DNA of 57,384 nucleotides from Clostridium sp. Cult2 (GCF_021655075.1 NZ_PPXX01000048.1:1-57384), one strand, 5' to 3'. Counted from the stretch's first letter, positions 26,648 through 36,403 are shown. Program-made: numbers and translations. The notes: a model not told the origin generated them from the sequence alone.

Positions 26648-28231
26648 TTAATTCACCACCTTGTCTAAGCTTTCTCCAGCCATTAGGAGGCCAAAATGTT
26701 CGTCAGAGGCATGGGGGGTAAGGATACCCTTTACCTTTCCATCATATATGATAGCTATTCTATGAGAGATTTGACGAAGCTCACCTAATTCACTAGAGGT
26801 GATGATAATGGTCATATTCAATTCTTTATTCAATTTGACTAATGTATCCAATACCAGCTTTTTAGCCCCAATATCTATACCACGAGTAGGTTCTGAAACC
26901 AATAGCAAATCTGGTTCTAAAGTTAATGCTCTAGCTATACACACTTTTTGCTGGTTGCCACCACTTAAATACCTGGTATGTTGTTTAGGGCCTGTACATC
27001 TAATGTCTAACTCTTCAATCATCTTTAAAGTATATTCTCTAACAGATTTATTATCTATTAAATTTATTGGACCAATTTTTTTTAAAAATCTATTTTGAAT
27101 TTCCAAACTAGAATAAATGATATTAAAATCTATAGGGTCGTCTAATAAAAGCCCCACTCCTCGTCTATCTTCAGATAGAAAGGCTATGGAAGAATTTAAA
27201 CTTGTTCTTGGGTCGTTTAAGGGTAGGTTTTTACCATCTTTTATTATGGTTCCCCATGTTTCATATAAACCCATAATTCCATTGGATATACCAATTTTTC
27301 CTTGGCCTGCTAGACCGCCAATTCCTAAAATCTCTCCTTTTCTCACATTTAAATTCAATCCTTTAACCCTTTCACCAGGCATATTGACTTTTAAATCCTT
27401 TATTTCCAATATATATTCATCTTTAATATTTCTCTTATCATCTACTGTACTAACCATATCAATATTTCGTCCAACCATTAATCTAGCTATATCAACAATG
27501 CTTATTTCATCAGTTTCTATGGTTTTAACCATTTCACCATCCCTTAAGATGGTAATAGATTGGGTTATCTCTTTTATTTCATCTAATCTATGGGATATAA
27601 ATAATATGGATATACCCATATCTGAAAGTTTTTTAACTACATCTAAAAACTGAGAGGCTTCTGTTTCTGTAAGGACTGCTGTGGGTTCATCTAATATTAA
27701 TAGTTTTAATTGATTTTTATCAATTTCCCTGGCGATTTCGATGAATTGCATATAACCAACGGGTAGGCCTGCTAAAGGCAAATATTCATCTACTGTCATA
27801 TTCAATTTGTCCAAAACTTTCCTAGAATCCTTTGCCATAGCATTTTTGTCTAATTTCTCTAATTTTTCACCAAATATTTTACTCAATAGGGTAGGCTTAG
27901 TTCTTTCTCGATTAAGTTTAATATTTTCTGTTACGGTAAATCCTGGAATAAGCATAAATTCTTGGTGAACCATACCTATCCCAATATTCATAGCATCTTC
28001 GGGTGACTTTGGGGAAAAGGGCTTTCCGTTGATGAATATTTCACCATCAAATCCGCCAGTTGAATGGATAACTGGCATTCCAAATAGTATATTCATCAAG
28101 GTTGATTTTCCAGCCCCATTTTCTCCTACAAGACCATGAATCTCTCCTTCTTTAATGGATAAGGAAACTTTATTTAGAACTCTATTTTCACCATATAATT
28201 TTGTAATATCTTTCATTTGGAGTAAATCCAT
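26648..28231 (-). CDS. ABC importer ATPase with two nucleotide-binding domains
   Basis: 527 residues, GGAGG before the ATG. Domain 1 has Walker A GENGAGKST (36-44), a degenerate signature LPVGYMQFIEIAREI and Walker B LLILDEPTAVL. Domain 2 has the altered P-loop GLAGQGKIG that is typical of RbsA/XylG/nucleoside ATPases, with signature LSGGNQQKVCIARAL and LLVSEPTRGIDIGAKK. Hydrolysis should occur mainly at one composite site. It energises uptake by the two permeases downstream, with the DUF3798 lipoprotein as binding protein. Confidence 0.93.
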   Translation of the reverse strand: MDLLQMKDITKLYGENRVLNKVSLSIKEGEIHGLVGENGAGKSTLMNILFGMPVIHSTGGFDGEIFINGKPFSPKSPEDAMNIGIGMVHQEFMLIPGFTVTENIKLNRERTKPTLLSKIFGEKLEKLDKNAMAKDSRKVLDKLNMTVDEYLPLAGLPVGYMQFIEIAREIDKNQLKLLILDEPTAVLTETEASQFLDVVKKLSDMGISILFISHRLDEIKEITQSITILRDGEMVKTIETDEISIVDIARLMVGRNIDMVSTVDDKRNIKDEYILEIKDLKVNMPGERVKGLNLNVRKGEILGIGGLAGQGKIGISNGIMGLYETWGTIIKDGKNLPLNDPRTSLNSSIAFLSEDRRGVGLLLDDPIDFNIIYSSLEIQNRFLKKIGPINLIDNKSVREYTLKMIEELDIRCTGPKQHTRYLSGGNQQKVCIARALTLEPDLLLVSEPTRGIDIGAKKLVLDTLVKLNKELNMTIIITSSELGELRQISHRIAIIYDGKVKGILTPHASDEHFGLLMAGESLDKVVN

Positions 28232-28284
28232 TAAACTACCTCCTTAGTTTAAGAAAAAGGAGGTCGCAAGAACGACCTCTCTAT

Positions 28285-29412
28285 TTAGAATATTTCTGAG
28301 CCAGCTACAAACATTAGGAAATTAGGGGATCCTTCTAATTCACTTACAGGAACATTGTCATCTTTAGTAACTGCTTTTAATATTTCTACCATTTTATCTT
28401 TGTCGAATTTTTCAACTTCACCTTTACCATAAGCAATAGCATATTCTACAGCGGCATCTACCATAGCCATATTGGCAGGTACCTTCCAAGTAGCCAATCT
28501 TCCTGAAGCTCCAGCTTCTTCAATTTTTGCATGGGTTTGTTCTAGCATATAGCCTACATCACCAGCTTTATCTTCCGGAATTTCAATGCCTAAAGCACCT
28601 GGATATGCATGATATGGACTTGGACAACATTGCTCTGGATAGATTGCTCCTGTACTTATTACGGATTTTATCAAAGGCTCTTGCATAGAGCAGTTAGTGT
28701 TGAAGAAAGCTGTATCTTCACCATATTTATCAACTTGTCTTGGTACATCTTCAATCATAAACTGTTGAGCTCCTGAAATACCTGCGTCTCCTGTTGGGTC
28801 GGGAGCATCAACTTCAACAAATTCTAGACCTAATTTAGCAGCGGTTTTTTCCATAACATCCCTTCTCTGGGCCAATAGTTCATAGGACATATGCCTTGGG
28901 AAAGAATAATGAACAAAGGTCTTTGCTCCCATTTCCTTAGCTAATTCTACTATTGTCTCTCCCCGTTTAAGATTATCTGTTTCAAGGATAATATCTGAAC
29001 GAGGTGCAATTGTTTCAGGATCTTCATGAGGTACGCCTGCAATGAACAAGATATCGTCTCTAGATTCTTTAATTTTATCGAAGGCTGCAGCAGTACCAGG
29101 TACAGCCTGTAGAACGATTATTGCTTTTACATCAGGGTCAGCAGCCAAGCTTGTAATTTGTGCTATTGTGGTTTCTTGTTCTTGAGTAAATTTGTCAGGA
29201 TAAGTAACGTGTTTAACTACATTGCTTCCGTAGGTAGCTACTGCGTTTTCAGCAGCACGGAATTCCTCTTCACCTTGGGATACAGTCCCAGTAACTAGTC
29301 CAATTTTAAATCCTAAATCTTCACCTCCAGTTGCTGTATCATCTTTACCACAACCGGAAATACTTATGACTAATAAACCAACTAATAAGAGTGATAAAAA
29401 TTTTCTTTTCAA
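28285..29412 (-). CDS. DUF3798 substrate-binding lipoprotein of the ABC importer
   Basis: 375 residues, TTG start with GGAGGG upstream. The N-terminus is a lipoprotein signal: KRK, a hydrophobic stretch, then the lipobox ISGC with cysteine 21 as the lipid site. The mature protein looks like a periplasmic-binding fold of class I (FKIGLVTGTVSQGEEEFRAAENAV, VKAIIVLQAVPGTAAAF) and matches the DUF3798 family known from clostridia. FNTNCSMQEPLIKS and PEQCCPSPYHAYPG are unusual cysteine-bearing loops that could shape the ligand site. As first gene of the operon it should be the most abundant product. Ligand unknown. Confidence 0.85.
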   Translation of the reverse strand: MKRKFLSLLLVGLLVISISGCGKDDTATGGEDLGFKIGLVTGTVSQGEEEFRAAENAVATYGSNVVKHVTYPDKFTQEQETTIAQITSLAADPDVKAIIVLQAVPGTAAAFDKIKESRDDILFIAGVPHEDPETIAPRSDIILETDNLKRGETIVELAKEMGAKTFVHYSFPRHMSYELLAQRRDVMEKTAAKLGLEFVEVDAPDPTGDAGISGAQQFMIEDVPRQVDKYGEDTAFFNTNCSMQEPLIKSVISTGAIYPEQCCPSPYHAYPGALGIEIPEDKAGDVGYMLEQTHAKIEEAGASGRLATWKVPANMAMVDAAVEYAIAYGKGEVEKFDKDKMVEILKAVTKDDNVPVSELEGSPNFLMFVAGSEIF

Positions 29413-29845
29413 AGTTTTCCCTCCTTTAAATATTTATATTTTAAATCCTTTGAATGAAAGGATAAAAAACCATATATGCAAATGATGGAATATGTCGAAT
29501 ATTGTGCAAATTAAGAAAATGATGGCAATTAAAATTATCTTTGTAGAGGAATATGGAATAGAATGTTGGAAAATGGCTAATATTTGAGGCTGTTAATATA
29601 AAATTTAATGATCGTTTTTCGTATATTATATTCCTATTTTAATACCATGTCAATCCTTTGGGTATAATATTAATTTAAGTAAAATGACTATCTATAAATT
29701 ATATGCCTTAATATACTGAATATTCAGCAATATGTAGCCAGATTTTCAAGGTGGATTATATTTATTTATACAAAAGATTATTAATATTTGATATAATGGG
29801 TAATTGGTTATTGGATATAAGTATTCGGCATAGAAAGGAGAACAA
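29413..29845. other. 433-nt intergenic region between divergent transporter genes
   Basis: No reading frame with coding character is visible. The stretch is AT-rich and must carry the promoters of the leftward ABC importer operon and the rightward EamA gene. A small dyad AATAT-GTCGA-ATATT occurs near 29490-29505. I looked for purine-riboswitch and T-box patterns and saw none. Confidence 0.5.
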
Positions 29846-30781
29846 ATGGAAAAATTTTTTACTAAAAAACTTAATATACTGATAATATCTTTAATTTGCA
29901 TGGCTTTATGGGGAAGTGCTTTTCCAGTAGTGAAAATAGGATATGAATTATTTGAAATAGAGACATCCGATATTTTTGGGAAGATTTATTTTGCAGGATT
30001 AAGATTTTTCATAGCTTCTATGATGGTGTTTTTAATTCATAGGATAATATTTAAAAAGGGAATTCCCATTAGTAAATATCATGTAAAACCTATAATCTTT
30101 TTAGGGTTACTTCAAACATCTTTACAATATTTTTTCTTCTACATTGGGGTAGCCAATACCACAGGTATTAAAAGTGCAATTCTCCAATCCGGTAGTACCT
30201 TTTTCGTAGTAGTTATGGCGCATTTTATATACCAAGAGGATAGATTGGGTTTAAAGGGTGTAATTAGCCTTCTACTTGGGTTCAGTGGAGTTGTTTTCGT
30301 AAACCTAGGCAAAAATTTAGATTCAAGCTTTAAAATCACAGGGGAAGGATTTTTGATAATTTCCTCCATATTAAGCGCTTTAGCTACTTTGTATGTAAAA
30401 ACCATGCCTAGGGATATGAGTCCTTTTTCAAGTGCTGGAGGTCAGATGTTTACTGGTTCCTTATTGTTGTTATTAATAGGTAAAATAGGTTTAAAGGGGA
30501 ATAGTATTAATTTTAATTTAAGGAGTGTATCTTTATTATTGTATGCAGCTTTTATTTCAGCAGCAGCATTTACTCTTTGGTATATGATATTAAAATATAA
30601 TTCCCCAGGAAAGGTTACTATGTATAGGCTTTTCATTCCCATATTCGGTTCCGTTTTCTCCGCTTTATTTGTAAAAGGAGAATATTTTACTATGAATTTG
30701 GTCATAGGATTATTGTTGGTAGTAATGGGAATTGGACTATTAAATATAGATAGTAGAAAGGAAGCTACACCTCTGAAATAA
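29846..30781 (+). CDS. EamA/DMT-family transporter
   Basis: 311 residues with an AAAGGAGAA ribosome site. Ten hydrophobic helices form two EamA repeats. Repeat one begins ICMALWGSAFPVVKIGYEL and contains GLLQTSLQYFFFYIGVANTTGIKSAILQSGSTFFVV; repeat two holds SAGGQMFTGSLLLLLIG, PGKVTMYRLFIPIFGSVFSALF and the usual GLLLVVMGIGLLNI end. The drug/metabolite transporter superfamily exports metabolites or amino acids. The substrate cannot be told. A rho-independent terminator follows immediately. Confidence 0.9.
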   Translation: MEKFFTKKLNILIISLICMALWGSAFPVVKIGYELFEIETSDIFGKIYFAGLRFFIASMMVFLIHRIIFKKGIPISKYHVKPIIFLGLLQTSLQYFFFYIGVANTTGIKSAILQSGSTFFVVVMAHFIYQEDRLGLKGVISLLLGFSGVVFVNLGKNLDSSFKITGEGFLIISSILSALATLYVKTMPRDMSPFSSAGGQMFTGSLLLLLIGKIGLKGNSINFNLRSVSLLLYAAFISAAAFTLWYMILKYNSPGKVTMYRLFIPIFGSVFSALFVKGEYFTMNLVIGLLLVVMGIGLLNIDSRKEATPLK

Positions 30782-30795
30782 GGGGTGTATTTTTG
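30766..30795 (+). terminator. Rho-independent terminator of the EamA gene
   Basis: TACACC (30766-30771) pairs with GGTGTA (30784-30789), extended by wobble pairs inwards, and is followed by TTTTTGTTT. Confidence 0.8.
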
Positions 30796-30845
30796 TTTAT
30801 TTTCTGATAAAATGGTAGTTAATATATGGTAAGGGGGGATTATAT

Positions 30846-32543
30846 TTGTTAAAGTTTAAGGAGTATGAATATATAAGACCAGATTTAAATGCAATAGGAA
30901 AGGAATTTGATGACCTATTAGAAAGGTTTAATAATGCAGAAACCTTTAAAGAACAAAATGATATAATGGCAAAGATCAATAAAATAAGATCCAATGTGGA
31001 GACCATGGGAAATTTAGTCTATATACGCCATTCCATCGATACTTTAGATGAATTTTATTCAAAGGAGCAGGACTTTTTAGATGAAAATATGCCTTTATAT
31101 CAAAATGTAGTATCTAAATTCTATAAGGCCTTAGTAAATTCTAAATTTAGAAAAGAATTAGAAAAAGTGTGGGGTAAACAGATATTTACATTGGCAGAGT
31201 TACAATTAAAAACCTTCTCAGAGGAGATAATAGAATACCTTATTAAGGAAAATAAATTGGTTACCCAATATGATAAGCTTATAGCTTCGGCAAAAATAGA
31301 ATTTAAAGGAGAAATTAGAAACCTAAGTCAGATGGCTCCTTTTATGCAATCCAAGGATAGGGCAACTAGGAAAGTAGCCTATGAGGCTTATATTGGATTT
31401 TTTGAAGAAAATGAATCCCAATTTGATAAGGTTTATGATGAATTGGTAAGAGTAAGGACTACGATGGCTAAGGAGTTAGGTTATGATAATTACGTGGAAA
31501 TGGGCTATGCTCGAATGTCTAGGTCTGACTATGATGCAAAAATGGTAGCCAATTATAGAAAACAGGTATATGAGGATTTAGTTCCTGTAGTAGCTGAAAT
31601 AAAGGATAGACAAAGAAAAAGGCTGGGACTAGAGGAGTTAAAATATTATGATGAACCTTTAGAATACTTGACAGGAAATGCTACACCTAAGGGAGATCCA
31701 GAGTGGATATTGGAAAATGGAAGGAGAATGTATAAAGAACTATCTAAGGAAACCCATGAGTTTTTCACCTTTATGGTAGAAAGAGATTTGTTGGATTTAG
31801 TTAGTAAGAAAGGGAAAATGAGTGGAGGGTATTGCACTTATATTCCTGATTACAAATCTCCATTTATATTCTCTAATTTTAATGGTACTAGTGGTGATGT
31901 AGATGTATTAACCCATGAGGCAGGCCATGCATTCCAATCCTATTTAAGCAGAGATTTTCAAGTACCTGAATACAATTTTCCTACATTAGAAGCTTGTGAA
32001 ATCCATTCCATGAGCATGGAGTTTATAACCTGGCCTTGGATGGAATTGTTCTTTGAAGATGAAGTGGATAAATATAAATTTAGCCATTTAAGTGGAGCCG
32101 TTAGTTTTATTCCCTATGGGGTTACAGTAGATGAGTTTCAACATTTTGTTTATGAAAATCCAGAAGCTACTCCAGAAGAGAGAAAAACTAAATGGAGAGA
32201 AATAGAGAAAAAATATCTACCCTTTAGAGATTATGAAGATAATGATCTATTAAATAGAGGAGGATACTGGTTTAGACAAGGCCATATATTTGGGAACCCC
32301 TTCTATTATATAGATTATACTTTAGCCCAGGTTTGTGCTTTCCAATTTTGGATAAAGATGATGGAGAATAGAGAAAAGGCTTGGAAGAACTATATAAATC
32401 TATGTGAAGCAGGTGGCAGTAAACCTTTCTTAGAGTTAGTAGATTTAGCTGGACTAAAAAATCCATTCATAGATGGGACAATAAAGGAAGTAGTAGGACC
32501 TATAAGGGAATGGTTAGATTCAGTGGATGATAGCAAATTTTAG
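30846..32543 (+). CDS. M3-family oligoendopeptidase (PepF type)
   Basis: 565 residues, TTG start with GGGGGG upstream. The zinc site is HEAGH (357-361) in DVLTHEAGHAFQSYL, and the third ligand lies in the following EACEIHSMSMEF helix. SGGYCTYIPDYKSPFIFSNFNGT and QGHIFGNPFYYIDYTLAQ are characteristic of the clostridial M3 oligopeptidase subgroup, which is about 560 residues long. It cleaves oligopeptides of limited size inside its channel in the cytoplasm. It stands alone and is followed by a palindromic repeat that may terminate it. Confidence 0.93.
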   Translation: MLKFKEYEYIRPDLNAIGKEFDDLLERFNNAETFKEQNDIMAKINKIRSNVETMGNLVYIRHSIDTLDEFYSKEQDFLDENMPLYQNVVSKFYKALVNSKFRKELEKVWGKQIFTLAELQLKTFSEEIIEYLIKENKLVTQYDKLIASAKIEFKGEIRNLSQMAPFMQSKDRATRKVAYEAYIGFFEENESQFDKVYDELVRVRTTMAKELGYDNYVEMGYARMSRSDYDAKMVANYRKQVYEDLVPVVAEIKDRQRKRLGLEELKYYDEPLEYLTGNATPKGDPEWILENGRRMYKELSKETHEFFTFMVERDLLDLVSKKGKMSGGYCTYIPDYKSPFIFSNFNGTSGDVDVLTHEAGHAFQSYLSRDFQVPEYNFPTLEACEIHSMSMEFITWPWMELFFEDEVDKYKFSHLSGAVSFIPYGVTVDEFQHFVYENPEATPEERKTKWREIEKKYLPFRDYEDNDLLNRGGYWFRQGHIFGNPFYYIDYTLAQVCAFQFWIKMMENREKAWKNYINLCEAGGSKPFLELVDLAGLKNPFIDGTIKEVVGPIREWLDSVDDSKF

Positions 32544-32547
32544 ATAA

Positions 32548-32614
32548 AAACACCCTTTGCTTTAGTTTCAGGATGATTAAAGGTCTCATGCTGAACAAAG
32601 CGAAGGGTTTATTT
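32548..32614. repeat. REP-like imperfect palindrome after the oligopeptidase gene
   Basis: AAACACCCTTTGCTTTAG with TTCAGGATGA on the left is mirrored by CATGCTGAACAAAGCGAAG and GGTTT on the right. The CTGAACAAAGCGAAGGGT half resembles CTGAACGAATGCGAAGGGTC at 49969-49987. It can form a long imperfect stem and lies between the convergent oligopeptidase and ArAE genes. Confidence 0.6.
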
Positions 32615-32634
32615 TGAATTAGGAAATATATTAA

Positions 32635-33525
32635 TTATAAGTTAGTAGTAGATAAAGATTCTTTGATGGAATCCAATCCCTTTAATAGTTTTTCCAAATG
32701 ATAGTTATATACTAAATCCAACTCATCTAACGGACCATTAGAAGAAAGGGGTATTTTCTTATGGAATAAATTTTCTAAGGTCCTTTTATTCCCTTCGGTT
32801 AATTGGGGTGTTTTTTCTATGGCAAAGAGGATACTCAAATGGTTGTAAATATTCTCAAAGGTATTAAATATCCAATCATAATTATGATAATTGTCAGGTT
32901 TACATAGATTTAATTTGACATCATTTTTAAGTATATTGTAATTTTCTTCTACATCGACTAAATATTTTTTCAAATTTTCCAAAGTGCGATTTTGGTCCTT
33001 CCATATAATGGATTCTACCATATTTTTGAGCTCTGAATACATATTGTCAATGGATTCTATTATTTTGTCTTCTGCCTTAGGAGGTACAATGAAATAGTTT
33101 ATTAAAGTCCCGATAACTAATCCAATCAATGTATCCAATGTTCGATAAAGGGCATAGTTTAACCTACTTCCTTCTTCATAATTTAGTATAATGGATAAAA
33201 ACACCATGTTGGAGATTTGCACCGATTTTTTCCATCCAAATAGATTACAGGTATAGATTATGATTATAATTCCTATTCCTATGGACAAAACACTTTCAAG
33301 AGCAAAATAAGAGAATATTAATGCAACGATACCACCTAAAATAGTTCCATACATTCTATTTTTTCCAGTAGTAAAGGATTCGGAAACAGAAGTTTGCATG
33401 GCGATTATGGCAGCAATACCTGCAAAAAAGGGGCTTCTTAAATTAAACAATTGAGAAATTAATATAGTAAGGGACACAGCTAAAGCAGTTTTAATTGTCC
33501 TCATACCAATTTTTTTTACTTTCAT
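32635..33525 (-). CDS. Aromatic acid exporter (ArAE/FUSC-like) family membrane protein
   Basis: 296 residues from ATG 33525; an in-frame GTG 9 nt upstream overlaps the AAAGG ribosome site. The N-terminal half has about five to six membrane helices with the family motif RTIKTALAVSLTILISQLFNLRSPFFAGIAAIIAMQ and GTILGGIVALIF, then RTLDTLIGLVIGTLINYFIVPPK. The remaining 140 residues form a helical cytoplasmic domain. Related proteins are annotated as aromatic acid exporters (DUF939); transport has been shown for only distant members. A single-gene unit. Confidence 0.88.
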   Translation of the reverse strand: MKVKKIGMRTIKTALAVSLTILISQLFNLRSPFFAGIAAIIAMQTSVSESFTTGKNRMYGTILGGIVALIFSYFALESVLSIGIGIIIIIYTCNLFGWKKSVQISNMVFLSIILNYEEGSRLNYALYRTLDTLIGLVIGTLINYFIVPPKAEDKIIESIDNMYSELKNMVESIIWKDQNRTLENLKKYLVDVEENYNILKNDVKLNLCKPDNYHNYDWIFNTFENIYNHLSILFAIEKTPQLTEGNKRTLENLFHKKIPLSSNGPLDELDLVYNYHLEKLLKGLDSIKESLSTTNL

Positions 33526-33657
33526 AGCATTCACCTTTTTCTATTGTATCAATATTATATCAATCAAGGACTGGTTGGACAAGATACTAATATTAAAGCC
33601 TAAAAATGGTAATATTAATTTTAATATACTATAATATTATGATAAGGAGTAGATGAG

Positions 33658-34338
33658 ATGGAGAGGAATAAAAGAATTATAAAAAGAGGGTTTGTCCTTG
33701 CGTTAATATTTACTTTTATCTATTTAATATTTAGCCTTAATATATTTAAGAAGGATAGTATAATGGATATTCTATTATTGGGAAAAGAAAGAGATAGATT
33801 TGGAATCTTTTTTACAATATTTATTACATTTTTATTGGTGTTTTTTGTTCCTCTATCTTGGTTTTCTCCATTAGCTGCTTTTTTCTTTGGATATAAAGGA
33901 TTTATCTATGTGGTAATTGGTGGGACTGCAGCATCTATATTGTCTTTTATTATCGCTAGGATATTTAAATCGGATATTATTAATATATTAAATAAAATAT
34001 ATTATAGAAAAGAAAGAAATTTAGATTTAGATGAAGTTTCTATTCGGATTGAAAAATATGGATTAAGATATATTTTTTTTATGAGGAGTATGCCTTTCGT
34101 ACCTTTCGGTATTGCAAATTATGTATCTGGTATTAGCTCTGTTTCTATAAAAGATTATATTTTTGGAACTACCCTTGGATTAATTCCAAGTCAAGCAATT
34201 AATTCCTATTTCTATGTTAAAGCAATTAATTTCGGCCGCAACCCATTGAAGGCTTTATTTGCTGCCTTGATTAAAGGAATCTATGTATTATTAATTATAC
34301 TATGGCAAAGAAAAAGCAAATATAATGCTAAAGAATGA
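33658..34338 (+). CDS. TVP38/TMEM64 (VTT-domain) membrane protein
   Basis: 226 residues, start after AAGGAG. The VTT/DedA-like core includes FFVPLSWFSPLAAFFFGYKGFIYVVIGGTAASILSFIIAR and the hallmark re-entrant region RSMPFVPFGIANYVSGISSVSIKDYIFGTTLGLIPSQAINSYFY. Members are linked to lipid scrambling or undecaprenyl-phosphate recycling; the role of this one is not known. It ends 50 nt upstream of flaG, and the flagellar promoter begins inside its last codons. Confidence 0.9.
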   Translation: MERNKRIIKRGFVLALIFTFIYLIFSLNIFKKDSIMDILLLGKERDRFGIFFTIFITFLLVFFVPLSWFSPLAAFFFGYKGFIYVVIGGTAASILSFIIARIFKSDIINILNKIYYRKERNLDLDEVSIRIEKYGLRYIFFMRSMPFVPFGIANYVSGISSVSIKDYIFGTTLGLIPSQAINSYFYVKAINFGRNPLKALFAALIKGIYVLLIILWQRKSKYNAKE

Positions 34339-34356
34339 ACTAAAATTTGACGATAT
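34329..34356 (+). promoter_or_regulatory. Sigma-D (sigma-28)-type flagellar promoter
   Basis: TAAA at 34329-34332, a 16-nt spacer and GACGATAT at 34349-34356 match the Bacillus sigma-D consensus TAAA-N15-GCCGATAT with one mismatch in the -10 box. It is followed by a strong AAGGGGG ribosome site and flaG at 34389. It should place the late flagellar genes flaG-fliD-fliS under sigma-D/FliA control. Confidence 0.7.
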
Positions 34357-34388
34357 AGATTACAGAATATATTAAGGGGGCCATAGAA

Positions 34389-34754
34389 ATGCAAATCAAA
34401 GGGATTTCTAATACAGTGGATTCTGTTAACTATAATAATTCCAATAGAAATGGTTCTAATATGAGGAGAGTCGGTACAAAGGATATTGGCATTGAGCCAG
34501 TTAAACTGCAAAGGGAAGAAAATAGATATACAGAAGAAGAATTGATAAAATCTATAGAATCAGCTAATAAACAATTTGTTGCCTTTGATAGAAGGTTTGA
34601 ATTTTCAATTCATGAAAAAACTAAACAGATAATGGTAAAGATTATAGATGTAACAACAGATGAAATCATTAGGGAAATACCTCCTGAGAAAATATTGGAT
34701 TTGGTAGCAGCCATATGGGAGATATCTGGCATAATAGTAGATGAGAGGATATAG
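34389..34754 (+). CDS. flaG: FlaG-family flagellar protein
   Basis: 121 residues behind AAGGGGG. The conserved FlaG core is at the C-terminus: DRRFEFSIHEKTKQIMVKIIDV, DEIIREIPPEKILDLVAAIWEISGIIVDERI. The first 50 residues are low in complexity and rich in Asn. FlaG lies upstream of fliD in many bacteria and influences filament length. It is the first gene behind the sigma-D-type promoter and is 11 nt from fliD. Confidence 0.9.
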   Translation: MQIKGISNTVDSVNYNNSNRNGSNMRRVGTKDIGIEPVKLQREENRYTEEELIKSIESANKQFVAFDRRFEFSIHEKTKQIMVKIIDVTTDEIIREIPPEKILDLVAAIWEISGIIVDERI

Positions 34755-34765
34755 GCGGTGATACT

Positions 34766-36403
34766 ATGTATAATAATTTAAGGATAACGGGATTGGCTTC
34801 GGGAATAGACACTGAAGAGATGATTCAAAGTTTGATGAAAGCAGAAAGAGTAAAAGTGGATAGGGTAGAACAGGACAGGCAGACCATATTATGGCGACAA
34901 GAAATATATAATAGCATAAACAAGGATTTTGCCAACTTTATTTTAAATACTAGGAAGATGTTTGGTCTAACTACGGTAACCAGAACAGGAACCTTTTTAC
35001 CTAATTCCTATCAAAACCTAAACTGGGTGAAAAAAGCCACATCATCTGATGAAAGTATAGCCACAGTATCCAGTACAGGGAAGGCTATAGATGGGACCTA
35101 TAAGGTGAATGTAACTCAGTTAGCTGAAGGAGTAAGTTTGGCTAGTGGTGATAAAATTGGTGGTAACGATGCATTTGGAGATGGAGAACCAGGGGAAGAA
35201 CTGTCATTTAATATTAATGGAGAGCCTATAACCGTCAAGAGGAATTCTGATGGAAAAATAGTTATGAATGAATTAGTAAAAGCTATTAATTTAGCTAAAG
35301 ATGAAAAGGGTGAAAGTTTAGGAGTTAGAGCTTCCTATGATGCCAGCATTGATAGATTTTTCTTGCAGACCACAGGGACAGGTGAAGGTGCTAAGATAGA
35401 AATAAAAGCTGATGGGAATGGAGAAGATTTTGTTAATAAGTTGAAGCTAAACATTAATAAAGATGAGCAGAATTTAAACTATAGTAAGGAAGGTGTGAAT
35501 GCTAAAATCGACTTTAACGGAGCCACTGGCATAGAATATGAATCCAACCATATTACCATAAACGGAATAACTATGGAATTGGCTAGTATAGGTGAATTTA
35601 CCATAAATGTAGCTACAGATGTAGATGGGGTTTATGAAAAATTAGAACAATTCATTAATGACTACAATGAATTGGTGGTCAAGGCCAATAAACTATTAGG
35701 TGAAAAGGTATATAGAGATTATAAACCCCTAACATCAGAACAAAAGAAAGCAATGGAAAAGGAAGATATAGAACTTTGGGAAGAAAAGGCTAAATCAGGA
35801 TTACTTAGAAATGATGATATAATAGGGAGGACTATGCTCAATATTAGGCAGTCTTTATATGAAAGCTCTGATGAATTCAGTGGGCCCTTTAAGCTCATTA
35901 CTGAAATAGGTATTAGCACAGAACAATATTCTAGAGGCAGTGCTGGCGGGAAATTGGTAATAAATGAGGAAAAATTAAAAGAAGCTATAGCTAAAGACCC
36001 AGAGGGAGTAATGGAGTTCCTATTCAAAGAAAGTGTACCTGAAAAAAAGGATGAGAATGGAGAAGTAATTCAGCAAGGTGAAATAGGAGGTATAATCACA
36101 AGAGTATACGATAACCTAATGATGGGTATGGAAGAGATAATCAAAAAATCTGGTGCAGGGGATAATGCAGATTTATATAGGGGTGTCAAATCCAATATTC
36201 TACTGGAGTTTGTTACAAATCATAGTAGTATTAGTTTATTAGATAAAGACGTGTTACAATATAGTAGAAAAATAGATGATTTAAATGAAATGTTATTTAG
36301 AAAAGAGAATAACTATTATGCAAAGTTTACTGCTATGGAAAAGGCCATAAGTAGAATGAATCAGCAGAGTATGTGGCTAATGCAGCAGTTTATGGGACAA
36401 TGA
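34766..36403 (+). CDS. fliD: Flagellar hook-associated protein 2, filament cap FliD
   Basis: 545 residues. FliD_N is seen as RITGLASGIDTEEMIQSLMKAERVKVDRVEQ; FliD_C covers about residue 245 onwards with LEQFINDYNELVVKANKLL, a long inserted region, and the C-terminal coiled segment LDKDVLQYSRKIDDLNEMLFRKENNYYAKFTAMEKAISRMNQQS. FliD forms the cap that folds flagellin at the growing filament tip. It is exported through the flagellar type III system and has no Sec signal. fliS follows after 13 nt. Confidence 0.95.
   Translation: MYNNLRITGLASGIDTEEMIQSLMKAERVKVDRVEQDRQTILWRQEIYNSINKDFANFILNTRKMFGLTTVTRTGTFLPNSYQNLNWVKKATSSDESIATVSSTGKAIDGTYKVNVTQLAEGVSLASGDKIGGNDAFGDGEPGEELSFNINGEPITVKRNSDGKIVMNELVKAINLAKDEKGESLGVRASYDASIDRFFLQTTGTGEGAKIEIKADGNGEDFVNKLKLNINKDEQNLNYSKEGVNAKIDFNGATGIEYESNHITINGITMELASIGEFTINVATDVDGVYEKLEQFINDYNELVVKANKLLGEKVYRDYKPLTSEQKKAMEKEDIELWEEKAKSGLLRNDDIIGRTMLNIRQSLYESSDEFSGPFKLITEIGISTEQYSRGSAGGKLVINEEKLKEAIAKDPEGVMEFLFKESVPEKKDENGEVIQQGEIGGIITRVYDNLMMGMEEIIKKSGAGDNADLYRGVKSNILLEFVTNHSSISLLDKDVLQYSRKIDDLNEMLFRKENNYYAKFTAMEKAISRMNQQSMWLMQQFMGQ

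Noticed and set aside
29413-29845. Riboswitch or small RNA in the 433-nt gap
   Set aside because: No conserved aptamer sequence or strong hairpin with a T-run could be seen.
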